The notes beneath the pieces are model-generated. The model was not told where the DNA came from, ran no database searches, and was given only the letters and a program-made list of their open reading frames with translations. Shown piece by piece: positions 1 to 7,632 of a DNA stretch of 30,654 nucleotides. Both the position numbers and the translations under genes were made by a program. The stretch is from contig NZ_CAKUCL010000063.1 of NCBI RefSeq assembly GCF_934643405.1, positions 1-30,654 of the forward strand. Reading direction: 5' to 3'. Position 1 is the stretch's first letter, and the number at the start of each line of letters is the position of its first letter. Source of the stretch: an uncultured Actinoplanes sp. GTDB taxonomy: Bacteria; Actinomycetota; Actinomycetes; Mycobacteriales; Micromonosporaceae.

Positions 1-440
1 CGGCCAGGCGGGTGACGACGGCCAGGCGGGTGGCAGTAGCTAGGCGGGTGGCGACGGACCGGCGGGCAGCAACGGCACGCTACGACCGCCGGACAGCGGC
101 CAGGCAAGTGGCGGCGGGCACAACGGACGACGGCGGACCGATGGGTGGCGGCAGCCAGGCCGATGACGGCAGCCAGACGGACGACGACGGACCGATGGGC
201 GGGGCAACCGCACGCTACGACGGCCGGACAGCGGCCAGGTGGGTGACGGCGGGCCAACGGGGTGGCGGCGGGCCAAAGGAGGTGATGGCGGGTCAGGCAA
301 GTGAGGACGGCCAGGCCGGTGACGACGGCCAGGCCGGTGACGACGGCCAGGCCGGTGACGGAAGCCAACCAGGTCAGGACGGCCAGGCGAGTCACGGCAG
401 GCCGGGACAGGGACGGCGGCCGAGACAAGGGACGGCGACA
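1..440. repeat. Degenerate GC-rich tandem repeat region
   Basis: The stretch is built from variants of an 18-bp unit around the word ggccaggcgggtgacgac. A larger unit is layered on top: about 55 bp at 69-124 recurs at 204-258 with roughly 90% identity by eye, offset 135 bp. Both periods are multiples of three, and long open frames exist on both strands, as expected when a GC-rich repeat lacks stops. The plus frame at 12-446 reads as Gly/Asp/Gln/Ala-rich low-complexity protein and the minus frame as Pro/Arg-rich. Neither has a recognisable domain. It could be the tail of a repetitive gene beyond the left edge, a decayed one, or non-coding repeat DNA; I do not call a CDS. Confidence 0.75.
306..359. 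repeat. Three perfect 18-bp tandem copies
   Basis: The unit gacggccaggccggtgac occurs three times head to tail with no mismatch (306-323, 324-341, 342-359). Partly matching units flank it on both sides. Perfect identity inside an otherwise degenerate array points to recent slippage or conversion. Read in frame on the plus strand it gives a hexapeptide repeat, Asp-Gly-Gln-Ala-Gly-Asp. Confidence 0.9.
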
Positions 441-446
441 AGCTGA

Positions 447-1129
447 CGGCTTGCCGGGAGCAAGGTGCGAGGCGGGGGCCTACCGGTAATGCGCAGAACC
501 GCCGGCCCGTGCGGGAATTTGCAGGTCTTCGACGGCAGTTCCGGGTTGTCAGACGATTCGGCGCGGGACGTAGAATGCCATATTTTCGTTCACCGTGCGC
601 GCAATGCGTGCACCACGGGTGCGCGATTCCGGACGATTCCGGACGGTCATAAGAAAATGCGCTTACGGGATTTCCTCATACCGATTCCTCATGGGCCCGG
701 TGAGCCCTCACGCAACTCTTCGGAACTGTCTCTGATGTTTGACCGGCATCCGCGTCCTCTCAGCCGAGGCGCACTTCAATCCGCCGACCGGTTCATCTCA
801 CGGAAGTCACTTCCTCGACACCTGAATCGCATTCTCCGGGTAAGCTGCCGGCTGGGCGGCGAGGACCTCCGCGCCCGGCAACCGGGCGGGGGTGCCGGGG
901 ACGGCCCGGGAGCCGCGCGCGCCGCCCCCCGCCGGCAGCCGTCGACAGTGGACCAGACTGATCAGTTTCGGATAAACGACGGACCACAACGGTCATGAGA
1001 GTGTCGGGAACCCCGCGAGCCGATAAGGGGCGAAACGGGCACCACAACCGCCCTCAGTCAGCACACAGCTACACTCGGTATAGATTTCGGGCCGCACGGC
1101 GCGGCCGAGCCGCGCAAGTTTCGCGTCGA
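447..1129. other. Gene-free stretch, no supported CDS
   Basis: About 680 bp separate the repeat region from the first convincing gene. The open frames here (for example plus 465-998) have no family resemblance and no good start context. The segment around 560-840 has lower GC than the surroundings. It holds a short direct repeat of gattccggac at about 627-646, a 10-bp perfect palindrome at 957-966, and a possible -10 element (TATAGAT) at 1079-1085 without a convincing -35 box. Confidence 0.55.
955..968. promoter_or_regulatory. Palindrome, possible repressor operator
   Basis: The core actgatcagt (957-966) is a perfect 10-bp palindrome, and one more outer pair matches (A955 with T968). It lies about 160 bp upstream of the FAD oxidase start. 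TetR-type repressors often bind sites of this shape, but no TetR gene is in the window, so the role is only a guess. Confidence 0.25.
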
Positions 1130-2467
1130 ATGACGTACGCCGTTTCGGGCGGCGGCCAGCAGATTGATTCCGTGACGGACAAATTCGACTGGCTCCGGGA
1201 GCACGTGGCCGGCGGCGTCTTCGTCCCCGGCGACGTCGGCTACGACGCCGAGTGCTTCGCATACAACCTGCTCACGCCCCTTGCCCCGCCGATCGTGGTG
1301 GGCGCCGCGAGCGTCGCGGACGTCGAGGCCGGCGTCCGGTTCGCCGCCGCACACGAGATGCCCATCGCCGTACGGGGAGGGGGTCATCATCAACCGCGCG
1401 CCGCGACCGACGCCCTGTTGATCACCTTGGACCGGATGACCGAGGTCCGGATCGACGAGGACGGCGCCGCCGCCCGGGTGGCCGGCGGGGCGCGCTGGCA
1501 GGACGTGCTGGCGGCCGCGACACCGCTCGGGCTGGCCGCGGCGGCCGGGTCGGCGCCGACGGTCGGCGCGATCGGCTACGTGCTCGGCTGCGGCCGGAGC
1601 CCCATGCTGGGCCGGGCTTTCGGGTACGCGTCCGACCACGTCACCGAGTTCGAGGTGGTCACGGCCGACGGCGTACGGCGGACCGCGGACGAGGTGGAGA
1701 ACGCCGACCTGTTCCAGGCACTCAAGGGCTCGCGCGGCAATTTCGGCGTGGTCACCGCCATGCGGATCGCGCTCTTCCCGGTCGCGACCATGTACGCCGG
1801 CAACCTCTCGTTCGGCCCGGCCCAGGCGGAGCGCGTGATCAAGGCGTGGCGCGACTGGGCCAGGACGCTGCCGGACGAGGCCACGACGTCGGTCGCGATC
1901 CGGCCCGGCGAGTGCGCGATCCGGTACGCGTTCGCCGGCCCGGCCGAGCGGGGTGCCGCCCTGCTGGCCCCGATGCGTGCCCTGAGCCCCATCACCCGCG
2001 ACGCCGTGGCCGAGGTCCCGTTCGCGGACGCGGCGGCGATGCACGGCGATCCGCCGATGCCGCCGCCGTTCCACGATCTCGGGATGGGCCTGCACGACCT
2101 GCCCGCCGAGGCGATCGCGGCCCTCGTCGGGGCCGGCGCCGTGGCCGAGCTGAGCGCGCTGGGCGGCGCCCTGGACCGGGCTCCGGCGCCGGACGTGAAT
2201 CCCGCGCGGGGACTGCCGTACCAGTTGATCGCCGTTGCGCGGGACACCGGGAGCCTCGACCGGCTCGAGAACGCCCTCGCCCCGTGGCGCGACGACCGCC
2301 AGCAACCCAACTCGATGACCCGCCGGCAGATCGACGTCCGTGACGTCCGGCGGGTCTACGGGGCCGAGCTTTTCGGGAGACTGGCCGCACTCAAAGCGAA
2401 GTACGACCCGGACAACCTGTTCCGGGTGAACTTCAACATTCCGCCGGTACGTACCGTTTCGCCATAA
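1130..2467 (+). CDS. FAD-linked oxidase, berberine-bridge-enzyme type
   Basis: Flavin oxidase of the FAD_binding_4 plus BBE (C-terminal berberine-bridge) architecture, usually oxidising sugars, alcohols or secondary metabolites with O2. The FAD-binding half has the RGGGH loop, whose His is the usual 8-alpha attachment point, and a GSAPTVGAIGYVLGCG stretch. At the place where bicovalent members have Cys, this protein has Ser-Ala, so only the His link is expected. The C-terminus ends in the typical YDPDNLFRVNFNI block. The open frame extends upstream to 995, but those residues are Arg-rich and unlike the family. ATG 1130 gives 445 aa; GTG 1172 (431 aa, starting at VTDKFDWLREHV) matches the family start equally well. 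Neither start has a strong ribosome site. The substrate cannot be told. Confidence 0.85.
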   Translation: MTYAVSGGGQQIDSVTDKFDWLREHVAGGVFVPGDVGYDAECFAYNLLTPLAPPIVVGAASVADVEAGVRFAAAHEMPIAVRGGGHHQPRAATDALLITLDRMTEVRIDEDGAAARVAGGARWQDVLAAATPLGLAAAAGSAPTVGAIGYVLGCGRSPMLGRAFGYASDHVTEFEVVTADGVRRTADEVENADLFQALKGSRGNFGVVTAMRIALFPVATMYAGNLSFGPAQAERVIKAWRDWARTLPDEATTSVAIRPGECAIRYAFAGPAERGAALLAPMRALSPITRDAVAEVPFADAAAMHGDPPMPPPFHDLGMGLHDLPAEAIAALVGAGAVAELSALGGALDRAPAPDVNPARGLPYQLIAVARDTGSLDRLENALAPWRDDRQQPNSMTRRQIDVRDVRRVYGAELFGRLAALKAKYDPDNLFRVNFNIPPVRTVSP

Positions 2468-2812
2468 TGAGCGCTCACGGAGATGACCGAGAGTGAACGA
2501 GCGCGGATCAGGGGTGTCCGGAGGCCGCCGGAGAGGCTCCGATCATCGACGCATATCCATCGTGACCAGCAGCCCGGCGACCCGCCGCGAGCGTCAAGGA
2601 CGCACCTGCGACCAAAAATCCGCCTAGCGCATCGCGATGGACAGGAACGGACAAGGAGTGCGACACGCCTTGCCGAGTCAGGGCTTGCGTGAGAACTTCC
2701 CCTGTGGCCCCTGCCGTGACTGCCTATGGCCTCTTGCCGGAACCGGTCGGCTCGCCTGTCCGGGCCGCCGGCTCGATGGGTTGGAATGGCACCCAACGAA
2801 CAGAGAGTGGAG
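2468..2812. other. Intergenic stretch, nothing recognised
   Basis: 345 bp between the oxidase stop and the start of the small membrane protein. The short frames on both strands (plus 2483-2692, minus 2356-2832) have no recognisable protein features. A weak hairpin (cggag/ctccg near 2529-2541) is the only secondary structure I see. Confidence 0.5.
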
Positions 2813-3289
2813 ATGACTGATCTACCGACCATCGTCTCGATTGCCGCACTCCTCGCCGTCGCGATCTTTCTGGTCGTTCAGCAGCAGCAGGCCCGGACCG
2901 CCCAGATGGTGGACGTCCGGGAGCGGCACTTCGAGCTGATCAAGCTGATGCTGGACCATCCCGAGCTCGACTACAACGCCACCGAGCGGCCACCCGCCGA
3001 CGAGCGGATGACCGCGATCGGAATGAGTCTCTGGGTCGCGCACTGGAACACGCTTTGGCACGTCGGGAAACTCGACGAGAAAGCGTTGCGATTCAACCTC
3101 GCCGATCTGTTCGCCCATCCGGACGCCCGGGTGTGGTGGCACAAGGTGGGCAGCGGATGGTCGTCGAAGGGCTCGCGCAAGGAGCGCAAGTTCATCGACA
3201 TCGTCACCCAGGAATGCGACTCCGCCGCCGGCGCGAAACCGTCGGCCAAACCAGCGGCCGGGCGCGTCAAGAGCGTCAAGACCGCGTGA
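2813..3289 (+). CDS. Small single-pass membrane protein, DUF6082-like
   Basis: 158-aa protein with one N-terminal membrane helix (about residues 7-25) followed by a Gln-rich turn and a cytosolic helical domain with HFELIKLMLDHPEL and later W-rich helices. This layout (helix, then RTAQ-x-H-x-ELI and an acidic DHPEL motif) resembles the actinobacterial DUF6082 family, whose function is not known. The Lys/Ala-rich C-terminal tail (about 135-158) looks disordered. The ATG at 2813 places the membrane helix right at the N-terminus; an upstream in-frame ATG at 2786 would add nine residues. Its 3' end overlaps the convergent AEC carrier gene by 14 bp. Family assignment is from memory of the motif pattern. 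Confidence 0.7.
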   Translation: MTDLPTIVSIAALLAVAIFLVVQQQQARTAQMVDVRERHFELIKLMLDHPELDYNATERPPADERMTAIGMSLWVAHWNTLWHVGKLDEKALRFNLADLFAHPDARVWWHKVGSGWSSKGSRKERKFIDIVTQECDSAAGAKPSAKPAAGRVKSVKTA

Positions 3290-4190
3290 ACAGGTATGCG
3301 ATCGCCAGCAAGGCCGGAACACAGGCGACCGTGGACAGGAAAATGGCATCGCGGACCAGCACCAGGGACGTCTGGAAACGCTGGCCGTAAAGGAAGACGT
3401 TCTGGGCGGTGGGCAGACCGGCCAGAACGGCAACCGCGTACGTCGCGCCGTGCGACAGGCGCAACGCGGTCGCCAGGGCAACGGCGATCGCGGGCATTCC
3501 CACGGTTTTGAGCAGCACCGCGACGACCGTTGCCGCCCGGTCCGAATCGGCGGCGAACACCCGCTGCCCGTGCAGCGACATGCCGAACGCGATCAGGACG
3601 ACCGGCACCGTGGCGTGCCCGACCGTCGCGATCGGGTCGGCAAGAACAGCCGGCAGCCGTACGGTCGTGAGCGCCACCAGCGCGCCCAGGACGACCGCCA
3701 CGATCAGCGGATTGCGCAGCGGCGTGGTCAGCACCGACCGCCACGACGCCCGGCCGGTGGTGACGATCTCCAGCAGCGTCAGCGCGATCGGTGTGATGAT
3801 CAGCAGCTGCACCATCACGATCGGCACCACGAGGGCGGCGTCGTGCAGCACGTACGTGGCGACCGGCAGCCCGATGTAGTTCGCGTTGGTGTAGCCCGAC
3901 GCCAGCGAGCCCATGATCCGGGTGCCGCGGTCCCTGCGCCGTACGGTCAGCAGGAAGATCCCGAAGCAGGCGGCCGCCGCCGCGGCCGACACCAGCAGTT
4001 GCTCGCTGAACAGCACCCGCAGGTCGGCCCGGGACACCACGTCGAACAGCAGGCACGGCGCCAGCACGGCGTAGACCAGCCGCCCGATCACGTCCTCGGC
4101 GTTCGCCGGCAGCCGCAGCCACCGCCCCACGGCCCACCCGGCCCCGACGATGACCCCGATGAGAGCGAAGCCGGAGAATGCCGAGATCAT
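3276..4190 (-). CDS. AEC (auxin efflux carrier) family transporter
   Basis: 304-aa, about ten-helix carrier of the AEC/BART superfamily, whose bacterial members move small organic acids such as malate or malonate across the cytoplasmic membrane. The start ISAFSGFALIGVIVGAGWAVG is typical of the family's first helix. Typical internal features are NANYIGLPV in the N-terminal half, the PLRNPLI loop in the middle and GLPTAQNVFLYG near the C-terminus. Length fits the family (about 300-320). The ATG is preceded by a run of C with no Shine-Dalgarno sequence, so translation may be leaderless or weak. It is divergent from the MFS gene: the two strands' ATG codons share CATG at 4188-4191, though the MFS probably starts at TTG 4222. 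Substrate unknown. Confidence 0.87.
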   Translation of the reverse strand: MISAFSGFALIGVIVGAGWAVGRWLRLPANAEDVIGRLVYAVLAPCLLFDVVSRADLRVLFSEQLLVSAAAAAACFGIFLLTVRRRDRGTRIMGSLASGYTNANYIGLPVATYVLHDAALVVPIVMVQLLIITPIALTLLEIVTTGRASWRSVLTTPLRNPLIVAVVLGALVALTTVRLPAVLADPIATVGHATVPVVLIAFGMSLHGQRVFAADSDRAATVVAVLLKTVGMPAIAVALATALRLSHGATYAVAVLAGLPTAQNVFLYGQRFQTSLVLVRDAIFLSTVACVPALLAIAYLFTRS

Positions 4191-4221
4191 GGGGGGAACG
4201 CTAGCGACGAGGGGAAGACCG

Positions 4222-5418
4222 TTGACCCGTGAGGTACCCCGGCGCCGGGCGTGGGCCGCTCTCGCCGTGCTGGCGCTGGCCGCGTTCGCGTACGTCACCA
4301 CCGAACTGCTGCCGATCGGCCTGCTCACCCTCATCGCGACCGATCTCGGCCGGTCCCGGTCCCAGATCGGCCTGCTGGTCAGCGGGTACGCCTTCGTGGT
4401 CGTGCTCGCCTCGGTGCCGCTGACCCAGATGACCCGCCGCGTCTCGCGCCGCCGCCTGCTCGGGGCCACCCTGATCCTGTTCGCGGTCGCCAACGCCGCC
4501 GGCGCGCTGGCCACGACGTACGAGATTCTCGCCGTCTCCCGCCTGGTCACCGCGCTCACCCAGGCCCTGTTCTGGTCGATCGCCTCGCCGGCGGTCACCG
4601 GGCTGTTCCCGGTGGCGATGCGCGGCCGGGTGGTGTCGCTGTTCTCCACCGGCGCGGCGCTGGCGCCGGTGGCGGGCGTGCCGGTCGGCACCTGGCTGGG
4701 TCAGCAGGCCGGCTGGCGGGCGGCGTTCCTGGCCATGGGCGTGGCCGGCCTGGTGATCACGGCTGCGGTGGTCGCGCTGATCCCGTCCGCGCCGGCCGAC
4801 TCGGGCAGCGCGGCGACCGGCACCGCCCCGGACCGCCGCCACTTCATGCTGCTGCTGGTCGCCACGGCCGCCGGGGTCTGCGGCTTCCTGACCTTCAACA
4901 CGTACGTGACGCCGTTCCTGCTGGACGTGAGCCGCTTCGGCGACGGCGCGCTGGCGCCGCTGCTGTTCGTCTCGGGCGCGGCGGGCATCGCCGGCGCGAT
5001 CGGCATCGGCCGGATCCTCGACCGCCGCCCGATCCTGTCGCTGCTGGCGCCGCTGACCGTCGGCGCCGGCTCGCTGGCCGGCCTGTACGCGCTGGGCGCG
5101 CTGAAACCCGCCACGGTCGTCCTGCTCGCCGGCGTGGGCCTGTCCTACTCGGCGTTCGCCACCGCCGTCCAGAGCCGGATGCTGCAGGTCGCGCCGGGCC
5201 GCACCGACCTCGCGTCGGCCGGGGTGGGCACCGCCTTCAACGTGGGCATCGCGGCGGGTTCGCTGCTCGGCGGCGCGCTGCTGCCCGGCCTCGGCTCCCG
5301 GCCGCTGGCGCTGACCGGCGCGGTGCTCACCGTGGCCGCGTTCGTGGTGCTCGTGGTGGACTCCCGCGACCGTACGGTCACACCGCAAGACCCGGGATGT
5401 CGGCAGCCGGCAACGTGA
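4222..5418 (+). CDS. MFS exporter, SotB/AraJ-like (DHA1 type)
   Basis: 398-aa major facilitator with about 12 helices. The first helix (AFAYVTTELLPIGLL) and the first cytoplasmic loop with TRRVSRRRLLG are typical of the SotB/AraJ/purine-efflux branch that exports sugars, nucleosides or drugs. The motif-C-like segment ALAPVAGVPVGTWLGQQAGW is in helix 5. I chose TTG 4222 because GAGGGGAAG at 4209-4217 sits at good distance and the N-terminus then matches family length. ATG 4189 or 4150 would add Arg-rich residues lying antisense to the AEC gene. The last 41 bp overlap the convergent histidine kinase gene. Substrate not predictable. Confidence 0.85.
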   Translation: MTREVPRRRAWAALAVLALAAFAYVTTELLPIGLLTLIATDLGRSRSQIGLLVSGYAFVVVLASVPLTQMTRRVSRRRLLGATLILFAVANAAGALATTYEILAVSRLVTALTQALFWSIASPAVTGLFPVAMRGRVVSLFSTGAALAPVAGVPVGTWLGQQAGWRAAFLAMGVAGLVITAAVVALIPSAPADSGSAATGTAPDRRHFMLLLVATAAGVCGFLTFNTYVTPFLLDVSRFGDGALAPLLFVSGAAGIAGAIGIGRILDRRPILSLLAPLTVGAGSLAGLYALGALKPATVVLLAGVGLSYSAFATAVQSRMLQVAPGRTDLASAGVGTAFNVGIAAGSLLGGALLPGLGSRPLALTGAVLTVAAFVVLVVDSRDRTVTPQDPGCRQPAT

Positions 5419-7408
5419 AGCTGAAGGTCGCGCCCGGCCCGTCCGGGTTGTCCGCGGCGGTGATCGTGCCGCCGTGCCGTTCCACGATCCGCTTGCAGAT
5501 GGACAGGCCCAGACCGGTGCCGGCGTAACCCGCGTCGCGGTGCGCCCGGTGGAAGTTCTCGAAGACCGCCAGGTGCTGGCCGGCCGGGATGCCGATGCCG
5601 TTGTCGGTGACCGCGACCCGCACCCGGTCACCCTCGCTGGTCGCGGCGAGGGTGACGGCCGGCGTGACACCCGGCGCGGCGTACTTGATCGCGTTGCCGA
5701 TCAGGTTCTCCAGCAGCTGGCGCACCAGGGCCGGGTCGGCGTGCACCGGTGGCAGCTCGCCGATCCGCAGCAGCGGCGCGGGCGCGTCGATGGCCTGGTC
5801 GGCGCGCGCGACCGCGATGTCGGCGGACAGGGCGGTCAGGTCCACGGTTCCGGGCGACAAGGCGTTGTCCCGGGCGGTGGCGTACGCCAGAAGGTCGTTG
5901 ATCAGGTTGCGCATGCGACCCGCCGCACGCTGGATCCGCCGCACCCCGTCCCCGGCCCGGCCCGAGTCGGCGCCCAGGTCCTCGGCGACCTCCTCGGACC
6001 AGCCCTCGACCGTGGTGAGCGGGTTGCTCAGGTCGTGCGCGACCACCCCGGCGAACGCGGCGAGCTCGTCGCGGTGCCGGCGTTCGGCGGTGACGTCGGA
6101 GAACGTGCTGACGGCGTAGCGGCGGCCGCCGATCTCCAGCGGCAGCGGCGTCGCCCGTACGTCGAGGATCCGCCCCGCCGGCAGCGCGGCGTTACGCACC
6201 AGGACGTCCATCGCGTGCGGTTCGCCGGTGGCCAGCGCCCGCTGGTACGGCAGCACGTCCGGAGCGAGCGGGCTGCCGTCGGGGTGGAACAGCCCGTAGA
6301 ACGCGGTGCCGGCCATCCGGTCGCTGTCGGTGGTGACCCCGCCGAGCAGGCGCGAGCTGGCCGGGTTGCGCAGCAGGAACGTGCCGTCCGCGTCCATCAC
6401 CGCGAGGCCCTCGCCCATCGCGTCGATCACGGCGGCGAAGACCCGGGCCTGTTCGGTCGCCTGCCGCTGCAGCTCGGCCCGCTCGTCGCGGCCCAGCGCC
6501 ACCGCCAGGCCGGTCACCGCGATCACCGCGACGAACAGCTGGGACACCAGCGCCCGTACGGGGTTGGAGCCGATCGCGGCGAACGGGCCGGCGCCGTCCA
6601 GCGTGAACAGCACGGCCACCACGCCGAACACCAGGTCGTGGAAGATCACGAAGGCGGTGCCCATCCGGGAGCCGGCCCACACGGTCATCACGATCAGCAC
6701 GAAGGCCAGCGGAAGGCCATGGGACAGGCCGAAGACCCCCACGTACGCGACGGTGGAGGCGACGACCAGCACGGTGCCCTCGATCACGGAGCCCCGCGGC
6801 AGCACGGCGACCGTCCCCGCGTGGGCGGTCGTCCCCGTCCGGGCGCGGGCGACGGCCAGGGCGCCCAGGCGCAGGCCGGCGGCGGCCACCAGCAGCATGC
6901 CGGCCGAGTTGCGCGCCATCCAGACCGCGGCGGCGCCCGGCGAGTAGTGGCCACCGGCCAGCCAGATGCCCGTCGGGCCGATCAGCACGCCGCTGAGGGT
7001 GGCCAGACCGCAGATCGCGACGAGCTTCCAGAGCTGATGCGGCCGGGTGATCTGGCCGGTTCCGCCGCCGCCCCACAGCTCCGGCAGCCAGCGGCCCAGC
7101 AGGCAGGCGAAGACGCCCGCCTGGGCCAGGTTGGCCAGCACGAAGATCGCGGCGAGCACGGGCGGGGCGCCGGTCGCGATGTTGACCACGAAGGTGACCG
7201 CGCCCATCGCGACGACGTCCGGGATCTTCGCGATCGTGCGGATCTTCCGGTTGTGCTGCACGGCGAACCAGACCGCGGCCACGCCGGCGGCCGGCCACAC
7301 CAGGCTCAGGTGGGTGCCGTCCATGATCGTCTGCCGGCCGGCGTAGGTGGCCAGCGTGAACAGCGCGGCGAAGCCGAGGGTGCGCAGCAGCGAGCGGCGC
7401 CAGGTCAT
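5378..7408 (-). CDS. Membrane sensor histidine kinase, MASE1-like + PAS + HisKA + HATPase
   Basis: 676-aa orphan sensor kinase. Residues 1-300 form about eight membrane helices with the LSLVWPAAGVAAVW segment of a MASE1-like sensor domain. A PAS domain follows (about 320-440). The phospho-acceptor region contains FAGVVAHDLSNPL with His458. The ATP-binding domain has the N box (LIGNAIKYA, Asn572), the DNGIGIP box (Asp602) and GTGLGLSICKR (630-639). The subfamily resembles bacteriophytochrome-type kinases with the HDLxNPL motif. ATG 7408 has GGAGGT at 7413-7418 upstream at ideal distance; the frame is open further upstream without family features. No response regulator gene is adjacent, so the partner is elsewhere. 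Confidence 0.9.
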   Translation of the reverse strand: MTWRRSLLRTLGFAALFTLATYAGRQTIMDGTHLSLVWPAAGVAAVWFAVQHNRKIRTIAKIPDVVAMGAVTFVVNIATGAPPVLAAIFVLANLAQAGVFACLLGRWLPELWGGGGTGQITRPHQLWKLVAICGLATLSGVLIGPTGIWLAGGHYSPGAAAVWMARNSAGMLLVAAAGLRLGALAVARARTGTTAHAGTVAVLPRGSVIEGTVLVVASTVAYVGVFGLSHGLPLAFVLIVMTVWAGSRMGTAFVIFHDLVFGVVAVLFTLDGAGPFAAIGSNPVRALVSQLFVAVIAVTGLAVALGRDERAELQRQATEQARVFAAVIDAMGEGLAVMDADGTFLLRNPASSRLLGGVTTDSDRMAGTAFYGLFHPDGSPLAPDVLPYQRALATGEPHAMDVLVRNAALPAGRILDVRATPLPLEIGGRRYAVSTFSDVTAERRHRDELAAFAGVVAHDLSNPLTTVEGWSEEVAEDLGADSGRAGDGVRRIQRAAGRMRNLINDLLAYATARDNALSPGTVDLTALSADIAVARADQAIDAPAPLLRIGELPPVHADPALVRQLLENLIGNAIKYAAPGVTPAVTLAATSEGDRVRVAVTDNGIGIPAGQHLAVFENFHRAHRDAGYAGTGLGLSICKRIVERHGGTITAADNPDGPGATFSFTLPAADIPGLAV

Positions 7409-7632
7409 GCACACCTCCGGTGCGGCACGGACGGTCTGTCCCCTCCCTTCGACCGTCCGCCGCCGCGCCGTAGCGACGCCACCCGTTGCTCCCCGGCGGC
7501 AACCTCTCAGCTCCGATCTGCCAGCCCCGGTCAGCGGGTCCACGGGAGTGGGCGTGATCACCTCAGCGTTCCGGGGCCCTGACAGGCGGTAACGTCGGGG
7601 ATCGTGACCCGATCGTCCGGGAGGCCGCCAAG

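Noticed and set aside
306..359. CRISPR-like array
   Set aside because: The 18-bp units are directly tandem with no spacers, and no cas genes are near.
12..446. Open frames on both strands through the left repeat as protein-coding genes
   Set aside because: GC-rich repeats lack stops in all frames; the predicted proteins are low complexity with no domain and no ribosome site.
465..998. 177-aa plus-strand frame before the FAD oxidase
   Set aside because: No family resemblance, irregular composition, no convincing start.
5474..7582. 702-aa plus-strand frame
   Set aside because: Antisense shadow of the histidine kinase; composition rich in Arg, His, Gly and Gln typical of reverse-frame GC-rich DNA.
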